Of a stretch of 64,000 bases of DNA, positions 48,699 through 57,318 are shown in pieces; the stretch's first letter is position 1, and every line of letters starts with the position of its first letter. Source of the stretch: Albidovulum sediminis (GTDB lineage Bacteria; Pseudomonadota; Alphaproteobacteria; Rhodobacterales; Rhodobacteraceae); the NCBI RefSeq assembly GCF_025380365.1, contig NZ_JAOCQF010000003.1:248001-312000 (forward strand), written 5' to 3'. A program made the position numbers and the translations under genes. The notes under the pieces were generated by a model. It was not told the DNA's origin and searched no databases. It saw only the letters and a list, made by a program, of their open reading frames with translations.

Positions 48699-49691
48699 TC
48701 AGCGCACCTTCAGGACGATCTTGCCGACATGGCCGGAGCTTTCGATCCGCGCATGTGCCGCCGCGGCTTCGGCCAGCGGAAACTCGGAATCCATCACCGG
48801 CGCGATCCGCCCCGCCTCGATCAGCGGCCAGACCGTTTCGCGCAACGCGCGCGCAATCCGGGCCTTGGCCAGGTCCGACTGGGGTCTCAGCGTCGAACCC
48901 GTGATCGTCAGCCGCCGCGCCATCACCTGCGCGAAATTCAGCTCTACCTTGGGCCCGGACAGGAAGGCGATCTGCACCAGGCGCCCGTCATCGGCCAGGG
49001 CCTGAACATTCCGGGGCAGGTAGTCGCCGCCGACCATGTCCAGGATCAGGTTGGCACCGCCCTCCGCCTTCAGGACCGCGACGAAATCCTCCTCGCGGTA
49101 GTTCACCGCCCGCTCCGCGCCAAGGGTCAGGCAGGCCGTGCATTTCTCCGCCGACCCGGCGGTGGTGAAGACGCGCGCGCCAAAGGCGTGGGCCAGCTGG
49201 ATCGCCGTCGTCCCGATGCCGGAAGATCCGCCGTGGACCAGGAACCGCTCGCCCGCCGTCAGGCCGCCGCGTTCGAAGACGTTCGTCCAGACGGTGAAGA
49301 AGGTTTCCGGCAGGCAGGCCGCCTCTCTCAGGCCCATGCCCTTCGGCACCGGCAGGGCGTGCGCCGCCGGGGCAAGGGCGTATTCGGCATACCCGCCACC
49401 GGGAAGCAGGGCGCAGACTTCGTCGCCGACCTTCCACTCCGCCACGCCCGGCCCCACCGCCGCGATGCGCCCCGCGGCCTCGAGCCCCGGCAGGGGCGAA
49501 GCCGAAGGCGGCGGCGCATAGGCGCCCGCCCTTTGCAGCGCGTCGGGCCGGTTCACGCCGGCGAAGGCGACCTCGATCAGGACCTGCCCGGCCTGAGGCA
49601 CCGGCACTCGTCTTTCGCAGACCGCCAGCACCTCCGGCCCGCCGGGCTTCGTGATCTCCACCGCGCGCATCGTCGCTGGAACCGCCATCAT
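48699..49691 (-). CDS. NAD(P)H-dependent quinone oxidoreductase (PIG3-like)
   Basis: A 330-residue zinc-independent medium-chain dehydrogenase/reductase that reduces quinones with NADPH. The PIG3-type opening is [16 protein letters not shown], followed by [17 protein letters not shown]. The NADPH fold is [22 protein letters not shown], and the later motif is [18 protein letters not shown]. There are no zinc-binding cysteines. Tandem ATGs occur at 49691 and 49688. Its 5' end lies five bases from the COQ9 stop on the same strand, so it could be co-transcribed. Confidence 0.9.
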   Translation of the reverse strand: MMAVPATMRAVEITKPGGPEVLAVCERRVPVPQAGQVLIEVAFAGVNRPDALQRAGAYAPPPSASPLPGLEAAGRIAAVGPGVAEWKVGDEVCALLPGGGYAEYALAPAAHALPVPKGMGLREAACLPETFFTVWTNVFERGGLTAGERFLVHGGSSGIGTTAIQLAHAFGARVFTTAGSAEKCTACLTLGAERAVNYREEDFVAVLKAEGGANLILDMVGGDYLPRNVQALADDGRLVQIAFLSGPKVELNFAQVMARRLTITGSTLRPQSDLAKARIARALRETVWPLIEAGRIAPVMDSEFPLAEAAAAHARIESSGHVGKIVLKVR

Positions 49692-49696
49692 CGCTC

Positions 49697-50389
49697 CTAT
49701 GTCCTGAACTTGCCCGGCAGGTCGGCCGCCGCCGCCCCGGGCGCCCTGATGTTGCCCAAGAGGCGCAGCGGGCCCTCCAGCAACTTGCCCAGGGCCGGCG
49801 ACTCTTTCAGCTGCGCCTTCGCCTTTTCGAAACGCATGACATCCTCGATGCGGCGGTCAAGGAATTCCCAGGTCGCCGCGCTGCCCTCGCTGTCATCGCC
49901 CAGCCAGTAAAGCACCGTCGCCCCGTAGACCGCCGACAGGGTGGCGCGCTTGGAGTACCAGTTGAAATCGCGCGAGGTGTCGCCCAGCGCAGACCAGATC
50001 GCGTCCGCCGTGCCCCAGATCAGCGCCGCGCCCGTTGCGGCGTGCGGCGGCAGGGCGAAAAGGGCCGCACCGCGGCGCACAAGCTCGCGGTCCGCCCCCT
50101 CAAGCCGGAACCGGACCGCGGCGGTGATCCGGTCACGGAAGCGCAGCGCGGACAGATCCTCTGCCGCCAGCCGCGCCCGCATCAGTCGGTCGCCGCGCCG
50201 GTGATATTCCACCGCCAGATCGACCGCGCCGCCTGGGCAGATCACCCGTGCCAGCGCCGGGTCCACGCCGGCATCCTTGCAGGCCGCCGCGAAAGCTACC
50301 GGGCTCCAGCCGTCGAACACGACATGCGCCAGTGCCGCCTCCATCAGCGATTCTCTCAACGCGCCTGTATCCATTCCATTGTTTTCCAT
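49697..50389 (-). CDS. Ubiquinone biosynthesis lipid-binding protein COQ9
   Basis: A 230-residue helical protein of the TetR-fold COQ9 family, which binds aromatic isoprenes and assists the coenzyme Q7 hydroxylase in ubiquinone synthesis. Conserved stretches are GWSPVAFAAACKDAGVD, ATGAALIWGTADAIWSALGDTSRDFNWYSKRATLSAVYGA and YWLGDDSEGSAATWEFLDRRIEDVM. The ATG at 50389 has a GAGG eleven bases ahead. It is divergent from rpsU, an order conserved in Rhodobacterales. Confidence 0.92.
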   Translation of the reverse strand: MENNGMDTGALRESLMEAALAHVVFDGWSPVAFAAACKDAGVDPALARVICPGGAVDLAVEYHRRGDRLMRARLAAEDLSALRFRDRITAAVRFRLEGADRELVRRGAALFALPPHAATGAALIWGTADAIWSALGDTSRDFNWYSKRATLSAVYGATVLYWLGDDSEGSAATWEFLDRRIEDVMRFEKAKAQLKESPALGKLLEGPLRLLGNIRAPGAAAADLPGKFRT

Positions 50390-50414
50390 GGATAAAACAC
50401 CTCTGGCGCGATGG

Positions 50415-50443
50415 TGGACAAAATCCCGCGCCTCTGCTATACG
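50415..50443 (+). promoter_or_regulatory. Sigma-70 promoter of rpsU
   Basis: TGGACA (50415-50420) and TATACG (50438-50443) are 17 bases apart, a near-consensus sigma-70 pair, about 54 bases before the rpsU start. This is the clearest promoter in the window. Confidence 0.78.
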
Positions 50444-50496
50444 ACCGCTTCCTGCAAGCTCTTGCAACTCTAACTTAGGAAGGTGGTGACAACCAC

Positions 50497-50703
50497 ATGC
50501 AGGTCAGCGTTCGCGACAACAACGTCGAACAGGCGCTTCGCGCGCTCAAGAAGAAACTTCAGCGCGAGGGTGTGTTTCGGGAAATGAAGCTCAAGCAACA
50601 TTTCGAGAAGCCGTCCGTCAAGAAAGCCCGTGAAAGGGCCGAGGCCGTTCGCCGCGCCCGCAAACTGGCGCGCAAGAAGGCCCAGCGCGAAGGCGCGCTC
50701 TGA
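50497..50703 (+). CDS. rpsU: 30S ribosomal protein S21
   Basis: A 68-residue basic ribosomal protein needed for efficient mRNA recruitment to the small subunit. The sequence [18 protein letters not shown] and the lysine/arginine-rich C-terminus ([24 protein letters not shown]) match S21. AGGAAGG precedes the ATG at 50497 by about a dozen bases. It has a near-consensus promoter and a terminator, so it is monocistronic. Confidence 0.96.
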   Translation: MQVSVRDNNVEQALRALKKKLQREGVFREMKLKQHFEKPSVKKARERAEAVRRARKLARKKAQREGAL

Positions 50704-50743
50704 GAGGCGACTGGAACGTCTGGCGGGGCAACCCGCACGGTGG

Positions 50744-50772
50744 AACCCCCGCGGCCCGGCCCGGGGGTTTTG
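50744..50772 (+). terminator. Rho-independent terminator of rpsU
   Basis: A GC hairpin (aaccccc at 50744-50750 with gggggtt at 50763-50769) begins about 40 bases past the rpsU stop and runs into tttgctttg on the + strand. Confidence 0.8.
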
Positions 50773-50881
50773 CTTTGTCCGCCACTGGTTCCGGCAGGTT
50801 TCCGCCCGCCTGTCGTCCCCCCGTTCCCTTGTCCAGCGGCGGATGCTAGGCACGGGTCGGGGGCAGAGGAGGGATAACCGG

Positions 50882-51334
50882 ATGATGGATCGCCGCACCA
50901 TGCTAGGCCTGATGGCGCTGGGCCCGATGACTCTGGGCCCGGCCGCCTGCGGCCGCCGCGAACCGGCCGCGCCGCAGGGCCCGGCCGAGGTCAACCGCCT
51001 GATCAACCACTACGCCCGCGTCTACGATGTGCCCGAAGACCTGGTCCACCGCGTCGTGCGGCGGGAAAGCGGATACAATCCTGCTGCCCGTAACGGGCCC
51101 TACTACGGGCTCATGCAGATCATGCCGCAGACCGCCGCGACGATGGGCTACCGGGGGGCGCCCGAGGGGTTGCTGGATGCGGATACCAACCTGAAATACG
51201 CGGTCCGCTACCTTCGCGGCGCCTGGCTTGTGTCGCGCGGTGACCGGGATGACGCGGTCATGTGGTATTCGCGCGGCTATTATTATGAGGCCAAGCGCAT
51301 GGGCTTGCTGGAGGAAACCGGGCTGAGGGCCTGA
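50882..51334 (+). CDS. SLT-type lytic transglycosylase lipoprotein
   Basis: A 150-residue peptidoglycan-cleaving enzyme. The N-terminus is a twin-arginine-like lipoprotein leader (RRTMLGLMALG...GPAAC). The goose-lysozyme/SLT core has the catalytic Glu in VVRRESGYNPAARNGPYYGLMQIMPQTAATMG and the pattern NLKYAVRYLRGAW. It is short compared with Slt70 and probably a small periplasmic muramidase. AGGAGGG precedes the ATG at 50882. The stop is 18 bases from the convergent regulator gene. Confidence 0.87.
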   Translation: MMDRRTMLGLMALGPMTLGPAACGRREPAAPQGPAEVNRLINHYARVYDVPEDLVHRVVRRESGYNPAARNGPYYGLMQIMPQTAATMGYRGAPEGLLDADTNLKYAVRYLRGAWLVSRGDRDDAVMWYSRGYYYEAKRMGLLEETGLRA

Positions 51335-51352
51335 CCGGCGCCCTTGACGCCG

Positions 51353-51811
51353 TCAGAGCGGGATCGCGGTTGTCTGGCGCACCGTGCGCAGGGCAAAGGA
51401 CGAATGCATCTGCGCGACGCCCGGCAGTCGCGCCAGATGCTGCCGGTGGATGCGGGCGAAATCGTCGGTATCCCTGGCCACGACCTTGAGCAGGTAGTCG
51501 GCTGACCCCGCCATCAGGTGGCACTCCAGCACGTCCGGCACCAGTTTCACCGCCCGCTCGAACGCCTCCAGCACCTCGTCGGCCTGTCCCGACAGCGTGA
51601 TCTCGACGAAAACCGTCGTCGGCCGGTTCAGCTTGCGCGCGTTCAGAAGCGCGAAATAGCCGTCGATGTACCCGTCCGCCTCAAGCCGCCCGACCCGGCG
51701 ATGGCAGGCAGAGGGCGACAGATTCACGCGTTCGGAAAGCTCGGCATTCGACAGCCGGCCCTCCTTCTGCAAGAGGCCGAGGATTCGGCGATCCGTTGCG
51801 TCTAGCTGCAC
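51353..51811 (-). CDS. Lrp/AsnC-family regulator (probable alanine dehydrogenase regulator AldR)
   Basis: A 152-residue feast/famine regulator. The N-terminal winged helix (1-60) reads LDATDRRILGLLQKEGRLSNAELSERVNLSPSACHRRVGRLEADGYI in short form, with the recognition helix ending in SACHRRV. The C-terminal RAM domain binds an amino acid and oligomerises. The start is GTG 51811. It diverges from ald with 136 bases between, where AT-rich motifs with repeated TTCTTCGA occur, so it probably controls ald in response to alanine. Confidence 0.88.
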   Translation of the reverse strand: MQLDATDRRILGLLQKEGRLSNAELSERVNLSPSACHRRVGRLEADGYIDGYFALLNARKLNRPTTVFVEITLSGQADEVLEAFERAVKLVPDVLECHLMAGSADYLLKVVARDTDDFARIHRQHLARLPGVAQMHSSFALRTVRQTTAIPL

Positions 51812-51947
51812 TGCGGCACAATCTTCTTCGAGGATATGGTTCAGAACTCGAATATTCTTCGAACAGTTTTACCGGGGACGCCTGCAAATTCAAGACAATT
51901 GCACACCATAGCATGCATCCTTGCGCAAGCGCATTCTGGAGGATCCC
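51812..51947. promoter_or_regulatory. Shared control region between the Lrp-type gene and ald
   Basis: A 136-base AT-rich gap. TTCTTCGA occurs twice (about 51822-51829 and 51854-51861) and GAATATTC, a perfect palindrome, lies near 51850-51857. These are candidate operators for the adjacent Lrp-type regulator. Individual -35 and -10 boxes are not clear. Confidence 0.5.
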
Positions 51948-53066
51948 ATGAAGATCGGCTGCCCCAAGGAAATCAAACCGCAGGAATTCCGCGTCGGCAT
52001 GACGCCGAACGCCGCCCACGAAGCCGTCCGCAACGGCCACGACGTCTATATCGAGACCAACGCCGGGATGGGCGCGGGCTTCACCGACGCCGACTATGTC
52101 GCGGCGGGCGCGAAGATCCTCGGGACCGCGAAGGAGGTGTTCGACACCGCCGACATGATCGTCAAGGTCAAGGAACCCCAGGCGGGCGAGCGCAAGATGC
52201 TGCGCGAAGGCCAGATCCTCTTCACCTACCTGCACCTCGCGCCCGATCCGGAACAGACCCACGACCTGCTGAAATCCGGTGCGACCTGCATCGCCTATGA
52301 AACCGTGACCGACCGCATGGGCGGCCTGCCGCTTCTGGCGCCGATGTCCGAGGTAGCGGGCCGTCTGGCGCCCCAGGTCGGCGCCTGGACGCTGCAGAAG
52401 GCCAACGGTGGCCGCGGCGTCCTGCTGGGCGGCGTGCCGGGCGTGTCGCCCGCGAAGGTCCTGGTCATCGGCGGCGGCGTCGTCGGCACCCACGCGGCGA
52501 AAATCGCGGCCGGCATGGGCGCGGATGTGACCGTTCTCGACCGCTCGATCCCGCGCCTGCGCTATCTCGACGATGTCTTTGGCGGTTCGTTCAAGAACGC
52601 CTATGCCTCGGCCGGTAACACGATCGAACTGGCCCGCCAGGCCGACATGATCATCGGCGCGGTGCTGATCCCCGGTGCGGCGGCGCCGAAGCTGATCTCC
52701 AGGGCGCAACTGTCCGAACTGAAGCCGGGTGCGGCGCTTGTCGATGTCGCCATCGACCAGGGCGGCTGCTTCGAGACCTCGCGCGCCACGACCCACCAGG
52801 ACCCGATCTACGAGGTCGACGGCATCATGCACTACTGCGTCGCCAACATGCCGGGCGCCGTGGCCCGCACCTCGACGCTGGCGCTGGGTAACGCGACCAT
52901 GCCGTTCATGCTGGCGCTGGCCAACAAGGGCTGGAAGCAGGCCTGCGCCGATGACGTCCACCTGCTCAACGGGTTGAACGTCCATGCCGGCAAACTGACC
53001 TATGCCGCCGTGGGTGAGGCGCTGGGCCTGCCGACGATCTCGGCCGCGGATGCGCTGAAGATCTGA
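51948..53066 (+). CDS. ald: Alanine dehydrogenase
   Basis: Reversibly deaminates L-alanine to pyruvate and ammonia with NAD (372 residues, normal length). Signatures are GCPKEIKPQEFRVGMTPNAA at the N-terminus, the catalytic lysine in MIVKVKEPQAGE, the active-site His in LFTYLHLAPDP and the NAD loop VLVIGGGVVGTHAAKIAAGMG. GGAGG is six bases before the ATG. The divergent Lrp-type regulator is its likely activator. Confidence 0.96.
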   Translation: MKIGCPKEIKPQEFRVGMTPNAAHEAVRNGHDVYIETNAGMGAGFTDADYVAAGAKILGTAKEVFDTADMIVKVKEPQAGERKMLREGQILFTYLHLAPDPEQTHDLLKSGATCIAYETVTDRMGGLPLLAPMSEVAGRLAPQVGAWTLQKANGGRGVLLGGVPGVSPAKVLVIGGGVVGTHAAKIAAGMGADVTVLDRSIPRLRYLDDVFGGSFKNAYASAGNTIELARQADMIIGAVLIPGAAAPKLISRAQLSELKPGAALVDVAIDQGGCFETSRATTHQDPIYEVDGIMHYCVANMPGAVARTSTLALGNATMPFMLALANKGWKQACADDVHLLNGLNVHAGKLTYAAVGEALGLPTISAADALKI

Positions 53067-53202
53067 GCGGGACGACCCCGATAACGCCGGCCGCGCGGAA
53101 GTCTCACCGCGCGGTCGCATCTTGACCCATGTCATCGCGTCGCTCTCCGGCTTCGTCCAGATTTCCATACGATCGGGACTCTGGCGATCATGGGGGTTTA
53201 CG

Positions 53203-53889
53203 GTGAGAACGCGAAAGACTTGGCGGACGTGGTCCGAAGCGGGTCTCTCGACCGCGCTGGCAACAGCCGTTTCTGCCTGCGGGGCTGCCGCACAGGAAAG
53301 CCCGTCGCAAGTCCTGCCCGCTGCGGACAAGTCGGTGCAACTGGGCGAGTTCGTTGCGACCGTTCCGTTGGAATGCGCCCCGACCGCGGGCCGGACCGGT
53401 CGTACCTCTGCCCTCCATTGCGAGTGGGCGACCCGCGACGGGACGACCCGCATCTACGATCTCAAGGTTACGACGAAGCGGAACGACCCGACCCTGTCGC
53501 AACTGGAGGGGCTGAGCACCGAGTCGCAGCGAATCATGCTGTCGGCAATGCTGCCGGCCTATCTGGGTACGCAACTGGAGTTCGGACCGCTCCCCGAAGC
53601 CGCGCCGCCGCAGGGGTTCACCCTGCGCAAGGTGACACATGGCGGATATCCGGCGCCGGGGCCGGGCGGAATGCTGGGCTGGTGCACGTCGGTCGGATAT
53701 CGGGCGACCTCGGGCGCCGAGACGATCAGCGCCCTCGGGTTGGCCTGCGTGGTCGTGGCAGCCAATCACAGGGATCTGCTTCAGGTCGGATCGGTGCTCG
53801 GCGCAAGGCACAAGTCAGGCAGCAACCCGCCGACAGGTTTCGCACGCGACGCGGAACGAATCTCAGGCTCCCTGCGGCATCGTACGTAG
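53203..53889 (+). CDS. Secreted hypothetical protein
   Basis: A 228-residue protein of unknown function, probably exported. The N-terminus is basic (RTRKTWRTWSEAG), then a hydrophobic stretch (LSTALATAVSACGAAAQ) that resembles a signal peptide or lipobox (VSAC). The mature region has scattered Cys residues (ECAP, LHCEW, GWCTSVG, ALGLACVV) that could form disulfides. GTG at 53203 is the start of choice, but the ribosome site is weak. It stands alone between ald and mscL and has a bidirectional terminator after it. Confidence 0.68.
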   Translation: MRTRKTWRTWSEAGLSTALATAVSACGAAAQESPSQVLPAADKSVQLGEFVATVPLECAPTAGRTGRTSALHCEWATRDGTTRIYDLKVTTKRNDPTLSQLEGLSTESQRIMLSAMLPAYLGTQLEFGPLPEAAPPQGFTLRKVTHGGYPAPGPGGMLGWCTSVGYRATSGAETISALGLACVVVAANHRDLLQVGSVLGARHKSGSNPPTGFARDAERISGSLRHRT

Positions 53890-53937
53890 GCCCGGTCCAG
53901 CCGCACCCGAATGCGGGACCGAACACTTCGGAAAGGC

Positions 53938-53968
53938 AAAGGCCCACCGACCGGGGCGGGCCTTTCGT
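53938..53968. terminator. Bidirectional terminator between the hypothetical and mscL
   Basis: An 8-base inverted repeat (53938-53945 with 53958-53965) with T-rich ends in both directions separates the convergent gene ends. Confidence 0.7.
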
Positions 53969-53988
53969 CTGCGCTGAATCGGTGAGCG

Positions 53989-54408
53989 TTACTTCCGCAG
54001 TGCGTCACGGATTTCCATCAGGACATCCAGTTCGCTCGGGCCCGCGGGCGCGGCGGCGGCTTCTTCCTTCTTGGTGGCGGCGTCCTTGACCTTGTTCACT
54101 GCCTTGACCAGCAGAAACACCACGAAGGCGATGATGAGGAAGTTGATGACGGCGGTGATGAAGGCGCCGTAGGCGAAGACAGGTGCGCCGGCATCGCGGG
54201 CTGCAGAAAGGCTTGCAAACTCGCCCTCGCCGAGGTTCACGAACAGGTTCGAAAAGTCGATCCCTCCGGTCACAACCCCGATGATCGGGTTGATGAGATC
54301 CGCGACAAGCGAAGTCACGATCGCCGTGAACGCGGCCCCGATGATGATCCCGACGGCCATGTCCATGACGTTGCCGCGCGCGATGAAATCCCTGAATTCC
54401 TTTATCAT
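53989..54408 (-). CDS. mscL: Large-conductance mechanosensitive channel
   Basis: A 139-residue pentameric channel that opens under hypo-osmotic shock and releases solutes. The first membrane helix has the gate sequence [21 protein letters not shown], the second is [20 protein letters not shown], and the cytoplasmic C-terminal helix is acidic-basic ([15 protein letters not shown]). The N-terminal amphipathic [11 protein letters not shown] is conserved. It stands alone, downstream of a bidirectional terminator. Confidence 0.96.
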   Translation of the reverse strand: MIKEFRDFIARGNVMDMAVGIIIGAAFTAIVTSLVADLINPIIGVVTGGIDFSNLFVNLGEGEFASLSAARDAGAPVFAYGAFITAVINFLIIAFVVFLLVKAVNKVKDAATKKEEAAAAPAGPSELDVLMEIRDALRK

Positions 54409-54533
54409 GTCTTGTCCCTACTGGTTATGCGATCCGTTACGCGTCGCTTGTTTCCAAAGTCACGCCAATCAAGCTTAGCACGGGCGCCGGATTTGAGGAG
54501 TGTTTTCGCGCGATGGTAGATTGAAGGCCGGCG

Positions 54534-55175
54534 TCAGGCAGGCGGTGGCCGGGCGGCGGCAAGCGTGGCGATCACCTCCGCATCCGAGGTTTGCGGGAAG
54601 GACCGGTAGTGGGCACCGACCGCCCAGAAGTCCCGGGGTTCTTCGAGGATGAGTATATCGTCCGCCAATCCGGCGAAATCGGCCCGTGCCTCGACCGGGG
54701 CGACGGGGACAGCAAGCACGATCCTTGCGGTGCCACGCCCCCTGAGGGTCGCCAATGCCGCCCTGAGCGTGGCCCCCGTGGCGATCCCGTCATCGACGAC
54801 AACGGCCGTGGCGTCCGTCAGGTCCGGATCCGCGGCGCCGCCCAGATAGAGGGCGCGCCGGTCCGCGATTTCCGCGCGTTTCGCGGCAACAATGCCCGCA
54901 AAGTCCTGTGCGCGTTTTCCGATGCTGGCCAGAACGCGCGCGTTGAAGACGGGCTCCGCGCCCTCGGCGACGGCCCCGGCCGCCAGTTCCTCGTGTCCGG
55001 GCACGCCGATCTTGCGCACGAAGATCAGCCCGAGCGGCGCGCCGAGGCTGCGCGCGACCACGGCCGCCACCGGCACGCCGCCGCGCGGCAGCGCCAGCAC
55101 GACCGGCCTTGGCAAGGCCAGCGCCTTCACCCGTTCGGCCAGCCTGCGCCCCGCTTCAGCCCGGTCGGCGAACAT
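54534..55175 (-). CDS. Phosphoribosyltransferase-fold protein
   Basis: A 213-residue type I PRTase fold. The PRPP-binding motif is VVVDDGIATGATLRAAL, and the N-terminal part has VLALPRGGVPVAAVVARSLG and LIFVRKIGVPGHEELAAGAV. Such stand-alone proteins are common next to stress or erythromycin-esterase genes and their nucleobase substrate is not known, so it may not be a classic salvage enzyme. GGAGAGGAG precedes the ATG at 55175. Confidence 0.85.
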   Translation of the reverse strand: MFADRAEAGRRLAERVKALALPRPVVLALPRGGVPVAAVVARSLGAPLGLIFVRKIGVPGHEELAAGAVAEGAEPVFNARVLASIGKRAQDFAGIVAAKRAEIADRRALYLGGAADPDLTDATAVVVDDGIATGATLRAALATLRGRGTARIVLAVPVAPVEARADFAGLADDILILEEPRDFWAVGAHYRSFPQTSDAEVIATLAAARPPPA

Positions 55176-55311
55176 GGCTCCTCTCCGGCAAGTGTTCAAC
55201 CGAGTGTGCCAAAGCCGGAGCGAAACGCCAAGCGCGCGTCAAGACCACGCCTTGACGCCTGCCGCTGTCCGGCGGAAACAGGGCTGGCGATCAGACACGG
55301 AACCCGGAACC

Positions 55312-56277
55312 ATGACCCTTTCCGTCACAGCCGACAGCTTTCCCCTGGCCGAGGTGTTCACCATCTCGCGCGGGTCGAAGACGCAGGCTCAGGTGCTGAC
55401 GGTCACGGCCACCCGGGGCGGGGTCGCAGGGCACGGCGAATGCGTGCCCTATGCCCGCTACGGCGAAAGTCTGGAGAGCGTGGCGGCAGAGATCGGCGGT
55501 TTGCCCGCAGCGATCGGGCGGGCGGAATTGCAGCACTCCTTGTCGGCGGGGGCGGCGCGCAATGCCGTGGATTGCGCCTTGTGGGATCTCGAGGCGAAGG
55601 CGGCGGGGCGGCGCGTCTGGGACCTGGCGGGCCTGCCGGTGCCACGGCCGGTCGTCACCGCCTACACCCTGTCGCTCGACACGCCGGAGCGGATGCAGGC
55701 CGCCGCCGCACGGCAAGCGCACCGGCCGCTTCTGAAGATCAAGCTCGGGACGGCCGACGACATGGCCCGTCTCGAGGCGGTCCGGCGCGGCGCTCCGAGC
55801 GCGGCGATCATCGTCGATGCCAACGAGGGCTGGACAGCGGATGTCTACGGCGACCTTGCACCGCATCTGAAGCGTCTGGGCGTCGCGCTGGTCGAGCAGC
55901 CGCTGCCGGCGGGCGCGGATGACATGCTGTCCGAGATCGCCCGCCCCGTCCCGATCTGTGCGGACGAGGCGGCGCATGACCGTGCCAGCCTGCCGAGGCT
56001 GCGCGGCAAGTACGATGTCGTCAACATCAAGCTCGACAAGACCGGCGGCCTGACCGAAGCGCTGGCGCTTCGAGACGCCGCCCGCGCCGAAGGCTTCGGG
56101 ATCATGGTGGGATGCATGGTCGGGTCGAGCCTGGCCATGGCGCCTGCGTTCCTCGTGGCACAGGGGGCGGACTGCGTCGATCTGGACGCGCCGATGCTGC
56201 TGGCGGCGGACCGGGCACATCCGGTTTGCTACGAGGGATCGGTGATGCAGGTGCCGGACGCCGCGCTCTGGGGATAG
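55312..56277 (+). CDS. Dipeptide epimerase (enolase superfamily)
   Basis: A 321-residue enolase-superfamily enzyme that probably epimerises L-Ala-D/L-Glu or related dipeptides from murein recycling. The KxK acid-base motif is K142 and K144 (LLKIKLG). The metal ligands are D169 (VDANEGW), E195 (LVEQPL) and D218 (ICADEA). K240 of VNIKLDKTGG is the second base. It neighbours a D-amino-acid transaminase, strengthening the assignment to D-Glu or D-Ala metabolism. The ribosome site is weak. Confidence 0.88.
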   Translation: MTLSVTADSFPLAEVFTISRGSKTQAQVLTVTATRGGVAGHGECVPYARYGESLESVAAEIGGLPAAIGRAELQHSLSAGAARNAVDCALWDLEAKAAGRRVWDLAGLPVPRPVVTAYTLSLDTPERMQAAAARQAHRPLLKIKLGTADDMARLEAVRRGAPSAAIIVDANEGWTADVYGDLAPHLKRLGVALVEQPLPAGADDMLSEIARPVPICADEAAHDRASLPRLRGKYDVVNIKLDKTGGLTEALALRDAARAEGFGIMVGCMVGSSLAMAPAFLVAQGADCVDLDAPMLLAADRAHPVCYEGSVMQVPDAALWG

Positions 56278-56305
56278 GCTTTCGCCCGCCCGGCGCGGGC
56301 GATCC

Positions 56306-56355
56306 GGGTGGGGGCGCTGCCCCCACACCCCCGGGATACTTGTCAAAAGAAGAAG
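56306..56355 (+). repeat. Copy 2 of the dispersed GC palindromic repeat
   Basis: On the + strand, the 15-base palindrome gggggcgctgccccc (56310-56324) is followed by ACCCCCGGGATACTT and an A/G-rich tail. It matches the element at 41258-41306 in the same order. It lies between the epimerase and the transaminase genes, which read in the same direction. Confidence 0.65.
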
Positions 56356-56424
56356 ATCGCAGGACCGGGCTTGACCTTGCCCCGGCTTGGGCAGAAGAAA
56401 CGACGACCTTAGAAGGGAGCCGCC

Positions 56425-57288
56425 ATGAGCCGCATCGTCTATGTGAACGGGGACTTTGTGCCGGAGGAGGAGGCGAAAGTTTCCGTCTTCGACCGCGGCT
56501 TCCTGATGGCGGACGCGGTCTATGAGGTGACGAGCGTCCTGGGCGGCAAGCTTCTGGACTTTCCCGGTCATCTGGCGCGGTTGCACCGGTCCTTGTCGGA
56601 ACTCGGCATGGGTAGCCCGGTGACGGACGCCGAGCTGCTGGCGATTCACCGCGACCTGGTGGCGCGCAACGGGATCGTGGACGGGCTGGTCTATCTGCAG
56701 GTCACGCGCGGCAATCCGGGTGATCGGGATTTCACCTTCCCCGATCCCGCGGTGGTGAAGCCCGGAATCGTGCTGTTCACGCAGTCGAAGCCGGGGCTGG
56801 CGGACAGCCCCGCGGCCAGGGCGGGCTGGCGCGTCATCTCGATCCCCGACATCCGCTGGGGGCGGCGCGATATCAAGACGGTGCAGCTTCTTTACCCGTC
56901 GATGGGCAAGATGATGGCGAAGAAGGCCGGCGTGGACGATGCCTGGTTCGTCGAGGAGGGCAAGGTCACCGAAGGCACCTCGAACAACGCCTACATCGTG
57001 AAGGGAGGGCGGATCATCACCCGCGACCTGTCCAGCGACATCCTGCACGGGATCACCCGCGCCGCCGTCCTGCGCTTTGCGCGCGAGGCGCAGATGACGG
57101 TGGAGGAGCGCGCCTTCACACTGGAGGAGGCGAAAGAGGCGGACGAGGCCTTCATCACTTCGGCCTCGGCCTTCGTGATGCCGGTGGTGGAGATCGACGG
57201 TGTCAGGCTTGGTTCTGGCGCACCGGGGCCAGTCGCGACGCGCCTGCGCGACATCTACATCGAGGAAAGCCGCAAGGCCGCGGTCTGA
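56425..57288 (+). CDS. dat: D-amino-acid transaminase
   Basis: A 287-residue class IV PLP aminotransferase moving amino groups between D-alanine, D-glutamate and 2-oxoacids. The PLP lysine is K151 in WGRRDIKTVQLL. Other motifs are YVNGDFVPEEEAKVSVFDRGF at the start, YLQVTRGNPGDRDF and EGTSNNAYIVKGG. It gives D-Glu for peptidoglycan or consumes D-Ala. GAAGGGAG precedes the ATG at 56425. Its neighbour, a dipeptide epimerase, may feed it D-amino acids. Branched-chain aminotransferase is the main alternative family member. Confidence 0.9.
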   Translation: MSRIVYVNGDFVPEEEAKVSVFDRGFLMADAVYEVTSVLGGKLLDFPGHLARLHRSLSELGMGSPVTDAELLAIHRDLVARNGIVDGLVYLQVTRGNPGDRDFTFPDPAVVKPGIVLFTQSKPGLADSPAARAGWRVISIPDIRWGRRDIKTVQLLYPSMGKMMAKKAGVDDAWFVEEGKVTEGTSNNAYIVKGGRIITRDLSSDILHGITRAAVLRFAREAQMTVEERAFTLEEAKEADEAFITSASAFVMPVVEIDGVRLGSGAPGPVATRLRDIYIEESRKAAV

Positions 57289-57318
57289 ACGCGCCGGGCT
57301 GCGCCGTTCCCGCCCGGC

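Noticed and set aside
54534-55175. The PRTase as ComFC or a purine salvage enzyme
   Set aside because: It lacks the zinc knuckle of ComFC and any salvage-gene neighbour, so only the fold is claimed.
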